A stretch of 64,000 nucleotides of DNA from Brucepastera parasyntrophica (GTDB lineage Bacteria > Spirochaetota > Spirochaetia > Treponematales > Treponemataceae), in NCBI RefSeq assembly GCF_022376835.1, contig NZ_CP084606.1, forward strand, positions 1,358,501 to 1,422,500, written 5' to 3'. Below, in pieces: positions 1-8,794 of this stretch. Both the position numbers and the translations under genes were made by a program. The notes below the pieces were generated by a model. It made no database searches and had not been told where the DNA came from. It was given only the letters and a program-made list of their open reading frames with translations. Each line of letters starts with the position of its first letter. The stretch's first letter is position 1.

Positions 1-1683
1 TTCCGCTGACCTCATCCCGCCCTTTGTTTTTCAGTACCGGATGCGCGAAGCTTTTATTCTTTTTGTTTCGCTGCTGCCCGCTCTGCAGATAAGCGGTATT
101 CTTGTCGGATATGCCTTTGCTTTCAGCAAAACGGCATTTACGCAGGTCGGCCGCTGGTCGGCAATTCTTCTTTCCTATCTGCAGGGCGCCTTTATTATCT
201 GTCTGTGCTGTATCGGCTTATATGTTATTCTCAATGAAGGTTTTGTTCCCTTTGCCAAGGAAGCCCAGACTACGGCCCGCGCAAACACGGAAGACTATTA
301 TGATTATATTGAAATAGCCCGGACCTCTCTTGTTTCAGGCGCTTTGTATGAAGCTGGTTTTAATGCCTATGCGGCCCAGCGTATCTGGCCGAAAAGCGCG
401 GAAGCGGCGGAATTAGCGGAACTGAGCAAGTACAGGATGGCAGAATCCTCTCAGGAACAAGAACCTGCGCCCGAAGAAGAAACGCGGATTGTACCTTCAG
501 TTCCCGGACTTACAGTCATGGATGCGCTGGATAAGGCAATTGAGGCAGAGGAGGATTACGATTTCTTTAACGCTCATTATTTTGCCATGCTGGCCTGGCA
601 GCTCGCAAAACCCTCGGACCCGATCCGCGATACGGCATTGCGGATAGCGGCAAATGCCTGGAACCAGATTACGCTTGGAACCGATATGCTTACTTCACGG
701 CAGGATGAAGAATTATTTGCGGAAAAAAAACGCGGTTATGACGCCCTGCAGGCCGGCGACTATCTGAAAGCCTATTATCTTTTTAATGATTTGGACGAAA
801 AATATAACCGGACCGGCGACCTGAAATTTGATCCTGATATCGTACGGTTTCTTGACATTGCAAAACGGGGATTGCAGGAAACATTTTTTTCATAGATGAA
901 ACTGAAAATCTGCAGCTTTTTGAAACGGTCAGGGACCTTTTTTTTGTAATAAACCGGGCAGGCGGCGAACGTGACACAGTGTATATCCGGGGAATTTCAT
1001 GGAAAAAAAGCGGCGGCCAGGATGTCGCATATTTCAGAGGATTTGAATTTGCCCGCTTTGACAATACGGACACCCTGCAGTATCAGATACTTGTTCCCTA
1101 TGCAAAAATGTTCCCCTTCCTTTCCGGCGGGTACACCAGACCGGAAATAATGATGAGAGCGGTTGACAGGAACAGCCCCGGAAAAGACAGCGTCCCCCAG
1201 GTTATTTACGGAAAAATTCCTGAACTGGAAAAAAACATTCTGCTTCTTGATATGGCGTATGAGGATTTCAGCCTGCTGGTTGCCTCCAACAAGGGGCCTG
1301 AATCCATGAACCTTCTTTCACTTTTCCGTTTTTTTGACAAGGCGGAAACTTACAGTTACTCCGGGGGAGTATATTTACAGGAAATTATCAGGCGCCTGTC
1401 GGATCCCTTTCTTATTCTGGTAATTTCAATCTTTGCCCTTGTTACCGGCTGGAAATACCGGTTCAGCAAGAATATTCCTTTCAAGGCAGGCTGGGTGTTC
1501 TGCCTCCCTATCTTTCCGCTTATATCTTTCTGGGTTATTGAAGCAGCCCGGTATGTAAACAGAATGCTGATAGTTATTGTTTCATCGCTTGTGCCGGACT
1601 ATGCGCTGGTTCTATCGCTTGTGTGTTATGCCCTGCTATTCCTTGCGGTATCCATATACTTCTTCTTTCAGCGGGGCGACTGA
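1..1683 (+). CDS. Membrane protein of unknown function, 5' end outside window, one frame break
   Basis: The frame is open to the left edge, so the true start lies outside the window; the first internal ATG is at 41. Two hydrophobic segments (about 41-240) are followed by a soluble, alanine-rich helical region that looks TPR-like (about 480-870), then a further soluble part, and three hydrophobic segments near the C-terminus (about 1400-1680). The frame breaks at a run of seven T (884-890); adding one T restores a continuous frame that reads on from FFFIDETENLQLFE. I do not recognise the family. The topology, with a soluble domain between N- and C-terminal membrane segments, suggests an inner-membrane protein with a large extracytoplasmic or cytoplasmic loop. 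It converges on the radical SAM gene, 25 bases away. Confidence 0.6.
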
Positions 1684-1708
1684 CCGGATCTGAAAAATCC
1701 AAGCCTTT

Positions 1709-2703
1709 TCAGGGCCCTTCCGGTTCAGGACAGACAGAATTTCCTGCGGACCAGTGCCAGAGCGGCTTTGCCAGATTTGAGGAAAAGGGCTGGATATTAT
1801 TGAAATCGGGGAGCCAGTCTGAGTCTTCGATCAGTTCCTGATAAAATCCGGTCTCAATTTCAAGCTCGGAAAGAATCTCACGCAAACGTTCATCTTCTGA
1901 AATATTGAGAAACCGCTCGGGATACACATCAGGTCCCTTTTCACCGGTATACGCCGCAACCGGCGTATACTGCGTCATCAATGAAAGCAGAGCCCTTCCT
2001 TCCAGGTGCCCGGCAAACCATTCGAGAACCTGTCCGGTATCATCCAGCCGCCCGGGCAGGGCAAGATGGCGGACAATGACGCCCGAACAAATGGCGCTTC
2101 CCTCCTCACCGGAGGAACCGGAGCTGAACCGCAGTCCGGAATGATCCGCCATATAGAGAATGGCGTTTTTGGCGGCTTCGGGATAATCCCCGGCGAGGAA
2201 AAGTTCCGCGGATATCTGAGCGTTCAGCGTTTTCAAATCAGGGAGCCAGACTGAAACAAGTCCATCCAGCATGGCAAGGGTTTCCGGACTTTCATACCCT
2301 GAAGAATTCCATAATACAGGAATCCGCAAGCCCGATCCGGCGGCACGCAAACCCTCGGCAATTGCCGGAACCGCGTGGCTCCCTGTAACAATATTGATAT
2401 TTTCCGCGCCCGCGTCCTGAAGCATCAGGCAGATTTCCGAAAATTCCCTGACGGAAACCGGCCGCCCCATTCCTTCCCTTGAAATCTGAAAATTCTGGCA
2501 AAAACGGCATTTCAGATTGCAGCCGGTTATAAAGATAGTCCCGGAACCGCCGACCCCTGTTATGGGGGTTCTTCCCCGAAATGGAGACCTGCCCAGGAAA
2601 TTCTCAGGCTGGACGTTTCTCCGCAAAAACCGGTTTCACCCTTATTGCGGTTTACTCCGCATTTTCTCGGACAGATAAGACAGGAATTGTACTCAGCGAT
2701 CAT
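1709..2703 (-). CDS. Radical SAM protein, PflX-like (COG1313), one frame break
   Basis: The radical SAM cluster motif CNLKCRFCQNFQIS (CxxxCxxC) is preceded by GSGTIFITG, as in the PflX branch of pyruvate-formate-lyase-activating-enzyme homologues. The N-terminal Cys motif of that family (CLICPRKCGV, then GFCGE) is present only if one base is added to a run of five G (C on the coding strand) at 2564-2568. I therefore place the start at the ATG at 2703, giving about 331 residues, the usual length. Reading from an internal ATG at 2626 would lose that motif. The substrate of this family is unknown to me; the cysteines imply a 4Fe-4S cluster and adenosyl-radical chemistry. It is monocistronic as far as I can see. 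Confidence 0.8.
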
Positions 2704-2730
2704 TATAAAGCAAAGTATATCAGTGTATTT

Positions 2731-2761
2731 AAAAAAACAAAAGCCGGTCTAAAACCGGCTT
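2731..2761 (-). terminator. Rho-independent terminator, minus strand
   Basis: Stem AAGCCGGT / ACCGGCTT (2741-2748 with 2754-2761) with a 5-base loop. On the minus strand it is followed directly by a T-rich run (plus-strand A run 2731-2740). It ends the short transcript that starts near 2992. Confidence 0.75.
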
Positions 2762-2838
2762 ATAAAGATCCGAACCCGCCCAATTATATCTACAGATAAA
2801 CAGGACAAACACCGGAACTACATATGTATTTCCGCAAT

Positions 2839-2910
2839 TTACCGCGGATTGATTTTGACAGATCTGATGCCGGTTTTTCTCCGGCGTAAACTTTCAGGCG
2901 GATTTTCCAT
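2839..2910 (-). CDS. Possible 23-residue small protein, or leader of a small RNA
   Basis: An ATG at 2910 is preceded by a strong Shine-Dalgarno (GGAGG, 6 bases before the ATG). The 23-codon frame is basic (ESLRRRKTGIRSVKINPR at its end). It lies between a consensus promoter (2999-3027) and a terminator (2731-2761), so a discrete transcript of about 260 bases is likely. If one base is missing near 2842, as happens in other genes here, the frame would run on for another 17 codons with two Cys. I do not recognise it. It could equally be a non-coding RNA with a chance short frame. Confidence 0.35.
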   Translation of the reverse strand: MENPPESLRRRKTGIRSVKINPR

Positions 2911-2998
2911 AAGCAGCCTCCGTACACAAAATATTGTAAAGACTTAAATCTTCTCCATATGAAGTTTAACCGTTTTCTACAATAACCACCTTGCTTAA

Positions 2999-3027
2999 AT
3001 AATACGGTTGATATATGGAACAGTCAA
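2999..3027 (-). promoter_or_regulatory. Sigma-70-type promoter of the small transcript
   Basis: On the minus strand TTGACT (3022-3027), a 17-base spacer and TATTAT (2999-3004) form a near-consensus promoter. Predicted start is near 2992, about 80 bases before the small ORF. The rest of the 386-base gap (2911-2998 and 3028-3090) shows nothing else that I can support. Confidence 0.65.
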
Positions 3028-3090
3028 GGAAAAAATGAAAAAAATGATTTTTTTCATCCGGCTGTGAATCAGGTCTGAAAAACAGCGGTA

Positions 3091-4200
3091 TTATTCCCGG
3101 CCACTGTCGCAGTTCTTTTCTTCTTCATCGGATAGAAACAGAGTGGTCCTGTTTCTTCCTTCCGCCTTTGATTTATACAGGGCCTTGTCCGCCTCGGTAA
3201 TAACGCTGAGCGTAGTGATATCCGCGCGGGGTTCGATAAGCCTGGCCCCTATACTGACTGTTACGGAAAGATACTGGTCTTCCACCGGAAGGCGGATATT
3301 ATTAATGGCCTTGCGTATACGTTCGGCAACCAGTACCAGGGTTTCCGGATTGCAGCTTTCCACATATACGGCGAATTCCTCTCCGCCGAAACGGGCGGCG
3401 CAATCCTCGGCGCGGATCGAATTCATCAGTACCTTTGAAAGTTCAATCAGTATTTTGTCGCCGACTACATGTCCCCAGGTATCATTGAAGTTTTTGAAAT
3501 GATCAATATCAATCATTAAAACACCTGACTGGTTTTTGTGCCGTTTTATGTGGGCAGTCGCCTCATCAAGACGGCTGCTGAAATAATCATGGGTGAATAA
3601 TCCTGTTTTCGGGTCCGTTATTGAACTTTCATAATGAAGCCCGTTCTGGATACTGACCGACAGAAAGCGGATCATTCTGTCTATGTATTTATGCTCGAGT
3701 TCAGTATATTCGTTTCCCACCAGTTTTTTTCCCAATATCACTATGCCGTAAATGCCGCCTATTCCTGTCATGGGAAAAATCATTTCAGGTTCGAGTTCGA
3801 GAAATTCCTTACCGAACATATCGGGACCGATATCCTTCAGCAAATCTTTAAAGGAGGTTTTTCCCGGGTTCCTGGTAAAATAGTTTTTCAGGATTTCATA
3901 GTAGGAAACAGGGAGGTCATAATTAGTCTGCTTCAGGTTTCTGTAAAAAAACTGTCTGAGGTTCTTTCCCCGCGGAGGGTGAACAAGAAAACCCATAAAT
4001 TGAGGGATAAAGTGGTCAAGCATGCATGCTATCATAAAATCAAGCATGGAATTGACGTCCGTAAAGGCTATAAGGAGCGCAGCATCATTAATTATCCGTT
4101 CAAGCTCCCGGTTTTCTTTCCGGAGAGAATCAAGAGCGTCCAGTTTTCCTGACTGCTCAAGGTGGAGAAATTGATTTAGGATACTTGACGGAACATCCAT
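3091..4200 (-). CDS. Diguanylate cyclase (GAF-like plus GGDEF)
   Basis: Makes cyclic di-GMP from two GTP. The C-terminal half is a full GGDEF domain: IDIDHFKNFNDTWGH, then the active-site loop ARFGGEEF, then SIGA and ADKALYKSKAEGRN. An inhibitory I-site (RAED) stands five residues before GGEEF, so product feedback is likely. The N-terminal half has a short coiled coil followed by a region resembling a GAF sensor domain. There are no membrane segments, so it is cytoplasmic. I chose ATG 4200 (369 residues) over a TTG at 4254, because a good promoter ends 10 bases before 4200 and the TTG lies upstream of it. It is transcribed alone. Confidence 0.88.
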   Translation of the reverse strand: MDVPSSILNQFLHLEQSGKLDALDSLRKENRELERIINDAALLIAFTDVNSMLDFMIACMLDHFIPQFMGFLVHPPRGKNLRQFFYRNLKQTNYDLPVSYYEILKNYFTRNPGKTSFKDLLKDIGPDMFGKEFLELEPEMIFPMTGIGGIYGIVILGKKLVGNEYTELEHKYIDRMIRFLSVSIQNGLHYESSITDPKTGLFTHDYFSSRLDEATAHIKRHKNQSGVLMIDIDHFKNFNDTWGHVVGDKILIELSKVLMNSIRAEDCAARFGGEEFAVYVESCNPETLVLVAERIRKAINNIRLPVEDQYLSVTVSIGARLIEPRADITTLSVITEADKALYKSKAEGRNRTTLFLSDEEEKNCDSGRE

Positions 4201-4210
4201 AGTTATAATT

Positions 4211-4238
4211 ATTATACCAGCCTTTTTTTTGCTGTCAG
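4211..4238 (-). promoter_or_regulatory. Promoter giving a near-leaderless diguanylate cyclase mRNA
   Basis: On the minus strand CTGACA (4233-4238), a 16-base spacer and TATAAT (4211-4216) are followed by only 10 bases before the ATG at 4200. There is no Shine-Dalgarno. The transcript probably starts 0-4 bases from the start codon. Confidence 0.6.
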
Positions 4239-4328
4239 TATTTTTTATCGGCAAAATAGTAAAGTTATGTAAATTAGTTTTTTACAGGAAAAGGGGTCTG
4301 ATGTACTGTTTTGGAGCTGCAGGGAATC

Positions 4329-4718
4329 TTATGTTTTTCCCCGTTCAACAAAAACACTCATAATAGATGTCAGGAGATCAATGTCAAGATTATCCGCCTC
4401 AGCGGTAATACAATCCCTTATTTCCATCCAGTCAGCATCCGGAAAATCCATTTCTTTTGTAAATTCCCCGGACAGGAGAGCAAGGGCATTTGTAAGCCAG
4501 TCAATGGCCGCGGCCGCTGTTTGGGGGTCGGCAAGACCCCGGTCATATTTTCCGTTCCAGTACGTTATCAGATCGTATCCAATGTTGCCGTACTGCTTCG
4601 TATAAGACAAAAAAAGCCTGGCCAATTCCTGCGCGGCTCCGTTTCCTGAACCGCCTGCCGGGGACATATGTTTGCAGATTTTATTTGCATCCGAGTGAAA
4701 TTTATCAAGGGGTATCAT
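4329..4718 (-). CDS. Conserved-looking hypothetical protein, 129 residues
   Basis: A soluble, mostly helical, acidic protein without membrane segments or signal peptide. The ATG at 4718 has an AAGGATG Shine-Dalgarno 7 bases upstream, which supports the start. I do not recognise the family. It lies 128 bases upstream of the diguanylate cyclase on the same strand but that gene has its own promoter, so they need not be one operon. It is divergent from lgt. Confidence 0.65.
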   Translation of the reverse strand: MIPLDKFHSDANKICKHMSPAGGSGNGAAQELARLFLSYTKQYGNIGYDLITYWNGKYDRGLADPQTAAAAIDWLTNALALLSGEFTKEMDFPDADWMEIRDCITAEADNLDIDLLTSIMSVFVERGKT

Positions 4719-4927
4719 TTCTCAACATCCTTTTTCATTTGATAGAAATATACTACCATATTCTTTTTCCCGGAATAAAGCCGGAGAAAGCTGATTCCCG
4801 GAATTTTATGTTTATTTGCGGCGGGGTATTTTTTGAGGGATTTCCGTAGCGGGAACTGTGCATTACCGGTAAAAACATGCTATATTTTTCAATACGAAAG
4901 ATCATGAAATGACGCAAGGAGTTTCCC

Positions 4928-5925
4928 ATGTTTTTATATATTCAGTATCCGTCATGGATCAGGCCGGAAATTATCCCGAATTTCCCCCTGCTCCGCTGGT
5001 ACGGACTCATGTATGTATTTGCTTTTGCCACCGCTTATCTTTTGTTCAGGTATCAGGTAAAAAAGGGAGAACTGCAAAAAGCTGAAGGAACCGGAAAAGA
5101 AATTACCGGGGAAGATGTTATCAGCTTTTTTACCTGGGGAATCCTTGGCCTTCTTATAGGGGCGAGAGTTTTTTCGGTTCTTGTATATGAACAGTCAGAT
5201 ATATATCTGCATAAACCCTGGCTTATTTTCTGGCCATTCAGCGAGGGCTGTACCTGGACCGGACTCCAGGGCATGTCCTATCATGGGGGCTTTATAGGGG
5301 AGTTGCCGGGGTTCTGTTATGGTGTATTCGCCATAAACGGTCCTTTCTTGCCTGGGGAGACACGATAGCCGCATCCATTCCGCTCGGATATACCTTCGGA
5401 CGCCTTGGAAATTTTTTTAACGGAGAACTGTACGGCCGGGTAACAACCAGTCCGCTGGGCATGATATTTCCGGGAGCCAGACCGCTGCCCCTTTCCGAAG
5501 AATGGGTCCGGGTGACCGCCGAAAAACTGGGGATGAGTATTCCCGCCGGCGCGCAGATGGTGAACCTGCCGCGGCATCCGAGTCAGCTGTATGAGGCATT
5601 TTTTGAAGGAATTGTGCTATGGGCGGTGATCTGGTTTATTTTCAGAAAAAGACGTCCGTTTAACGGTTTTCTTATCGCGGTGTATACCATCGGCTATGGG
5701 CTGGTCCGTTTTGTTATTGAATATTTCCGTGAGCCTGATGAGCATCTCGGATACAGAATTACAGCGGACGGAAATCCGGCTCCGCTGTATCTGAATGAAT
5801 CCCTCCTGAATCTATCTACCGGGCAGATTTTGTGTCTTTTGATGATTCTTGGAGGGGCAGCCTTCCTGATCATCCGGATGATCCTTAACAGAAAAGGAAA
5901 AGCCGGAAGAAAGGAAAAAGCGTAA
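4928..5925 (+). CDS. lgt: Prolipoprotein diacylglyceryl transferase, one frame break
   Basis: Moves diacylglycerol from phosphatidylglycerol to the lipobox Cys of prolipoproteins at the inner membrane; the several lipoproteins in this window are expected substrates. Family marks are GMSYHGGFIG, the signature GRLGNFFNGELYGRVT, HPSQLYEA and a C-terminal GLVRFVIEYFREPD. Multiple hydrophobic segments run through it. The ATG at 4928 follows AAGGAG. The frame breaks at a run of four G (5297-5300); one more G restores GVAGVLLWCIRHKRSFLAWG, exactly the expected sequence, and a 332-residue protein. The stop is followed within five bases by repeat A copy 1. Confidence 0.93.
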
Positions 5926-5930
5926 GCAGG

Positions 5931-6174
5931 TATTATTCGAGGCGAGGGTTTAATCAGCCTGCGGCTGGTTCTGTAAGGTACTGATTTAACGGCCGCTTCC
6001 GCGGCCTGCGAATACCCCAGACTGAAGGGCTGCAGCTCTTCGAGCTGACTGCTCTGCGGCGGTTTTTATAACAACTTATAAAAACGTTCGTTTTTGTAAG
6101 TTCCATGGTATTAAACCCGAGACCAAGTCCACGGGAGAGAAAAATACTCCGCTGCCCAGCGGCGGGGTATTTTA
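5931..6174 (-). repeat. Repeat family A, copy 1 (longest, all modules)
   Basis: Read on the minus strand, it starts at the TAA stop of transketolase (AAGTAAAATACCCCGCC) and ends with ATTAAACCCTCGCCTCGAAT. It carries both internal modules: module L (contains TTTAATACCATGGAACTTA) and module M (contains CGCGGAAGCGGCC and CAGCCGCAGGCTG, both hairpin-forming). It fills the whole gap between lgt and tkt, whose 3' ends face each other. Confidence 0.85.
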
Positions 6175-8157
6175 CTTTCTCAGGAGTTCGGCCAGTTTTT
6201 CGGCGGTAAAGCCGAAATGCGCGCCGAGTTTGCCTGCCGGACCCGATTCTCCAAACCGGTCTATCGAGAAAATATCCTCACGGGAGGCTGTCCAGCCTTC
6301 CCAGCCTGTTTTAACTCCGGCTTCAGCAGTTACAATCCGGACAGATCCTTTTTTTCCGCCAATGATACTGTTACGGATAATTTCAGGCTGCGATTCAAAC
6401 AATTCCTTGCACATAACAGAAATAACGCGGACCTTTTTTTCAGGGACCAGTTTTGCGGCATTGATTGCCATTGAAACTTCCGATCCGGTTGCCAGTATAG
6501 TGATTTCGGGTTCGTGTCCGCCTTCAAGGGCGATGTAAGCCCCGCACTCAATGGTATGCCGCCAGTCAGGGTCCGCTTTCGGGAATACCGGAACCGGCTG
6601 GCGGGTAAGTATAATACATACGGGTTTATCAGTCTGCGTAAGCGCGATCTTCCATGCGTAAGGAGCTTCTTCCGCGTCACCGGGACGGAGGACCATTACA
6701 TTCGGAATAATGCGCAGAGAAGCCAGGGTTTCCACCGGCTGGTGCGTCGGGCCGTCCTCGCCGACGTAGATTGAGTCATGTGAAAAAACATAGATTACCG
6801 GCTGTTTCATGAGGGCGGAAAGCCTGAGGGCGGGGCGCAGGTAATCGGCAAAAATCAGAAAGGTTGCGCAGTACGCCCGGAACCCGCCGTGCAGCTGGAT
6901 TCCGTTCGCGGCGGCGGCCATTGCCATTTCCCTGATTCCGAAATGGAAATACCGTCCGTCCCTGCAGTCCTTTCCATATACTCCCGCGCCGTCGATGGTG
7001 ACCGCGTTCGGAGCTGAAAGGTCGGCTGATCCGCCTACAATATTGGGAAACATCTTCGCATATTCATTCAGCGCGGCGCCCGAAGCTGTTCTGGTCGCAA
7101 GAACATCCGGTTCCTTATATTCGGGAAGCTTTACAGCCGGGATTTTCTCCGGATCGATACCGCCGTTCATAAAGTCCTCGTCCCACTGAGCTCTCTTTTC
7201 CGGGTTGGCTTTTGACCACGCCTGAAAAGCCGCCTCCCATTTTGCCTGCGCGGCCGCAAAGTCTTCTTTTCTTTCTTCGAAAAAGGCATACGCCTTGGGA
7301 TCAACATAAAAAAAGGTTTCCGGATCCAGGCCAAGATGTTCCTTTGCCGCGGCAATGCCCTTTTCGCCGATAGGCGCGCCGTGGGCTTTTGAAGAACCGA
7401 CCACGCATTCGGCACCCTTCCCTATCATTGATTTCAGCATAATGAGCGAGGGACCGCGGCCTTTTTTTGCGCGGTTTACCATATCTTCAATTTCATCATA
7501 ATTATACATGCTGCCCTGATATACCTGCCAGCCGTAGGCCTCATATCTTTTGGCAATATCTTCGGTAAAGGTCATATCGGTCGGACCATCGATACAAACG
7601 CGGTTTTCATCATAAAACACAATCAGCTTATCCAGCTGATAATGACCGGCAAGGCTTGCCGATTCTGATGTTACACCTTCCATTAGACAGCCCTCGCCGA
7701 CCAGGGCATAGGTATAATGATCTACAATTGTATGTTCCGGAGTATTATATTTTGCGGCAAGCATGGTCTCAGCGATTGCCATTCCGACAGCTGATGAAAC
7801 TCCCTGGCCAAGCGGACCTGTGGTCATTTCGACGCCGTCCGTCATATCATATTCAGGGTGTCCCGGGCATTTTGAACCTATCTGGCGGAATTCCCTGATA
7901 TCATCAAGGGAAAGATCATAACCGGAAATATGAAGAATAGAATATAAAAACATAGAGCCGTGTCCGGCAGACAATACAAAGCGGTCGCGGTCGGCCCAGG
8001 CCGGGTCCGCAGGATTATGCTTGAGGATTTTTCCGTACAGAATTGCAGCAAGCTCCGCAGCGCCGAGAGGAAGCCCCGGATGCCCTGACTTTGCCTTTTC
8101 AATTGCATCCATTGACAGGCTTCTGATAGACAGAGCTACTGCATCAAGTGTGTTCAT
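6172..8157 (-). CDS. tkt: Transketolase
   Basis: Thiamine-diphosphate enzyme of the non-oxidative pentose phosphate pathway, moving two-carbon ketol units between sugar phosphates. Motifs in order: KSGHPGLPLGAAELA, SAGHGSMFLYS, CPGHPEYDMTDGVEMTTGP, the ThDP motif region ALVGEGCLMEGVTSES, and GEDGPTHQPVETLASLR in the second half. The length of 661 residues is normal. I start it at the ATG at 8157, which has AGGAG 7 bases upstream; a longer open frame up to 8238 runs through repeat A copy 2 and is not real coding sequence. Its TAA stop is the first codon of repeat A copy 1. Confidence 0.97.
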   Translation of the reverse strand: MNTLDAVALSIRSLSMDAIEKAKSGHPGLPLGAAELAAILYGKILKHNPADPAWADRDRFVLSAGHGSMFLYSILHISGYDLSLDDIREFRQIGSKCPGHPEYDMTDGVEMTTGPLGQGVSSAVGMAIAETMLAAKYNTPEHTIVDHYTYALVGEGCLMEGVTSESASLAGHYQLDKLIVFYDENRVCIDGPTDMTFTEDIAKRYEAYGWQVYQGSMYNYDEIEDMVNRAKKGRGPSLIMLKSMIGKGAECVVGSSKAHGAPIGEKGIAAAKEHLGLDPETFFYVDPKAYAFFEERKEDFAAAQAKWEAAFQAWSKANPEKRAQWDEDFMNGGIDPEKIPAVKLPEYKEPDVLATRTASGAALNEYAKMFPNIVGGSADLSAPNAVTIDGAGVYGKDCRDGRYFHFGIREMAMAAAANGIQLHGGFRAYCATFLIFADYLRPALRLSALMKQPVIYVFSHDSIYVGEDGPTHQPVETLASLRIIPNVMVLRPGDAEEAPYAWKIALTQTDKPVCIILTRQPVPVFPKADPDWRHTIECGAYIALEGGHEPEITILATGSEVSMAINAAKLVPEKKVRVISVMCKELFESQPEIIRNSIIGGKKGSVRIVTAEAGVKTGWEGWTASREDIFSIDRFGESGPAGKLGAHFGFTAEKLAELLRK

Positions 8158-8170
8158 TAGTGTCTCCTGT

Positions 8171-8330
8171 TTTTTATTCGTGGCGAGGGTTTGACACCTC
8201 GCTGCTCGGCGGCGTTTTTTTATAAAACACCCATACAAATTTTAGTTTTTATAGGTTCCATGGTATTAACACCTGCGACCAATTCCTCGGGAGAACGAAA
8301 TACCTCGCTGCTCCGCGGCGAGGCATTTTA
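8171..8330 (-). repeat. Repeat family A, copy 2 (module L only)
   Basis: On the minus strand it begins at the TAA stop of the PTS EIIA-like gene (CAATAAAATGCCTCGCCGC) and ends CAAACCCTCGCCACGAATAA just before the tkt Shine-Dalgarno. It has module L (GTTAATACCATGGAAC) but lacks module M. It occupies almost the entire gap between the two genes. Confidence 0.85.
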
Positions 8331-8794
8331 TTGTAAATACTGTTTAACTGCCGCAGTCAGCTCTTTAATACCGGGCTTTAATGCCAGAATTTCACGAAAT
8401 TGGTCCTGCTGAAACAGGTATGAAAGATTAGATAACACATTTAAATGATTTTTGGAACCATCTGAAAGTATTATAAAAAGATTATTTACCGGCACCCCAT
8501 CCATAGCATTAAAATCGATCTCATTTTCCAGATAACAGACAAAAATACGTTCATCCTTTTCACCGGAAATAAGCGGAACCCGCGGGTGCGGCAGGGCAAT
8601 ACCGAAACCGACCGACGTAGTCATTAATTCTTCTCTCTCATATAATCCGGTAAAAAACTCCTGTCTGTCAATGCCCGGGGCAGGTTTATTATGTCGGCAG
8701 CAGCCTGAAAAACGTCCCGCATATTTTTTCCCGGTATATCGGGATATACGCCTCCTGCAATAAGCATCCCGATAATCTTGTCAGATTTATTCAT
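8328..8794 (-). CDS. PTS EIIA type-2 domain protein (PtsN/fructose-IIA-like), one frame break
   Basis: A single EIIA domain of about 155 residues. The phosphorylatable His is in GFGIALPHPR, preceded by the family's YEREELMTTSV. No EIIB or EIIC is present nearby, so a regulatory PtsN-like role is more likely than sugar uptake. The frame breaks at a run of six A on the plus strand (8652-8657); adding one base joins the halves as SFFTGLYEREELMTTSVGFG. The ATG at 8794 overlaps the end of the upstream gene (GATGAATAA), which indicates translational coupling. Confidence 0.85.

Noticed and set aside
2763..2992. The short transcript at 2.7-3.0 kb as tmRNA, SRP RNA or 6S RNA
   Set aside because: It lacks the SRP tetraloop motif, a tRNA-like acceptor and TPsiC arm, and a long closing helix with a central bubble.
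8158..8238. N-terminal extension of transketolase
   Set aside because: It is repeat A copy 2 read through; the normal start with AGGAG is at 8157.
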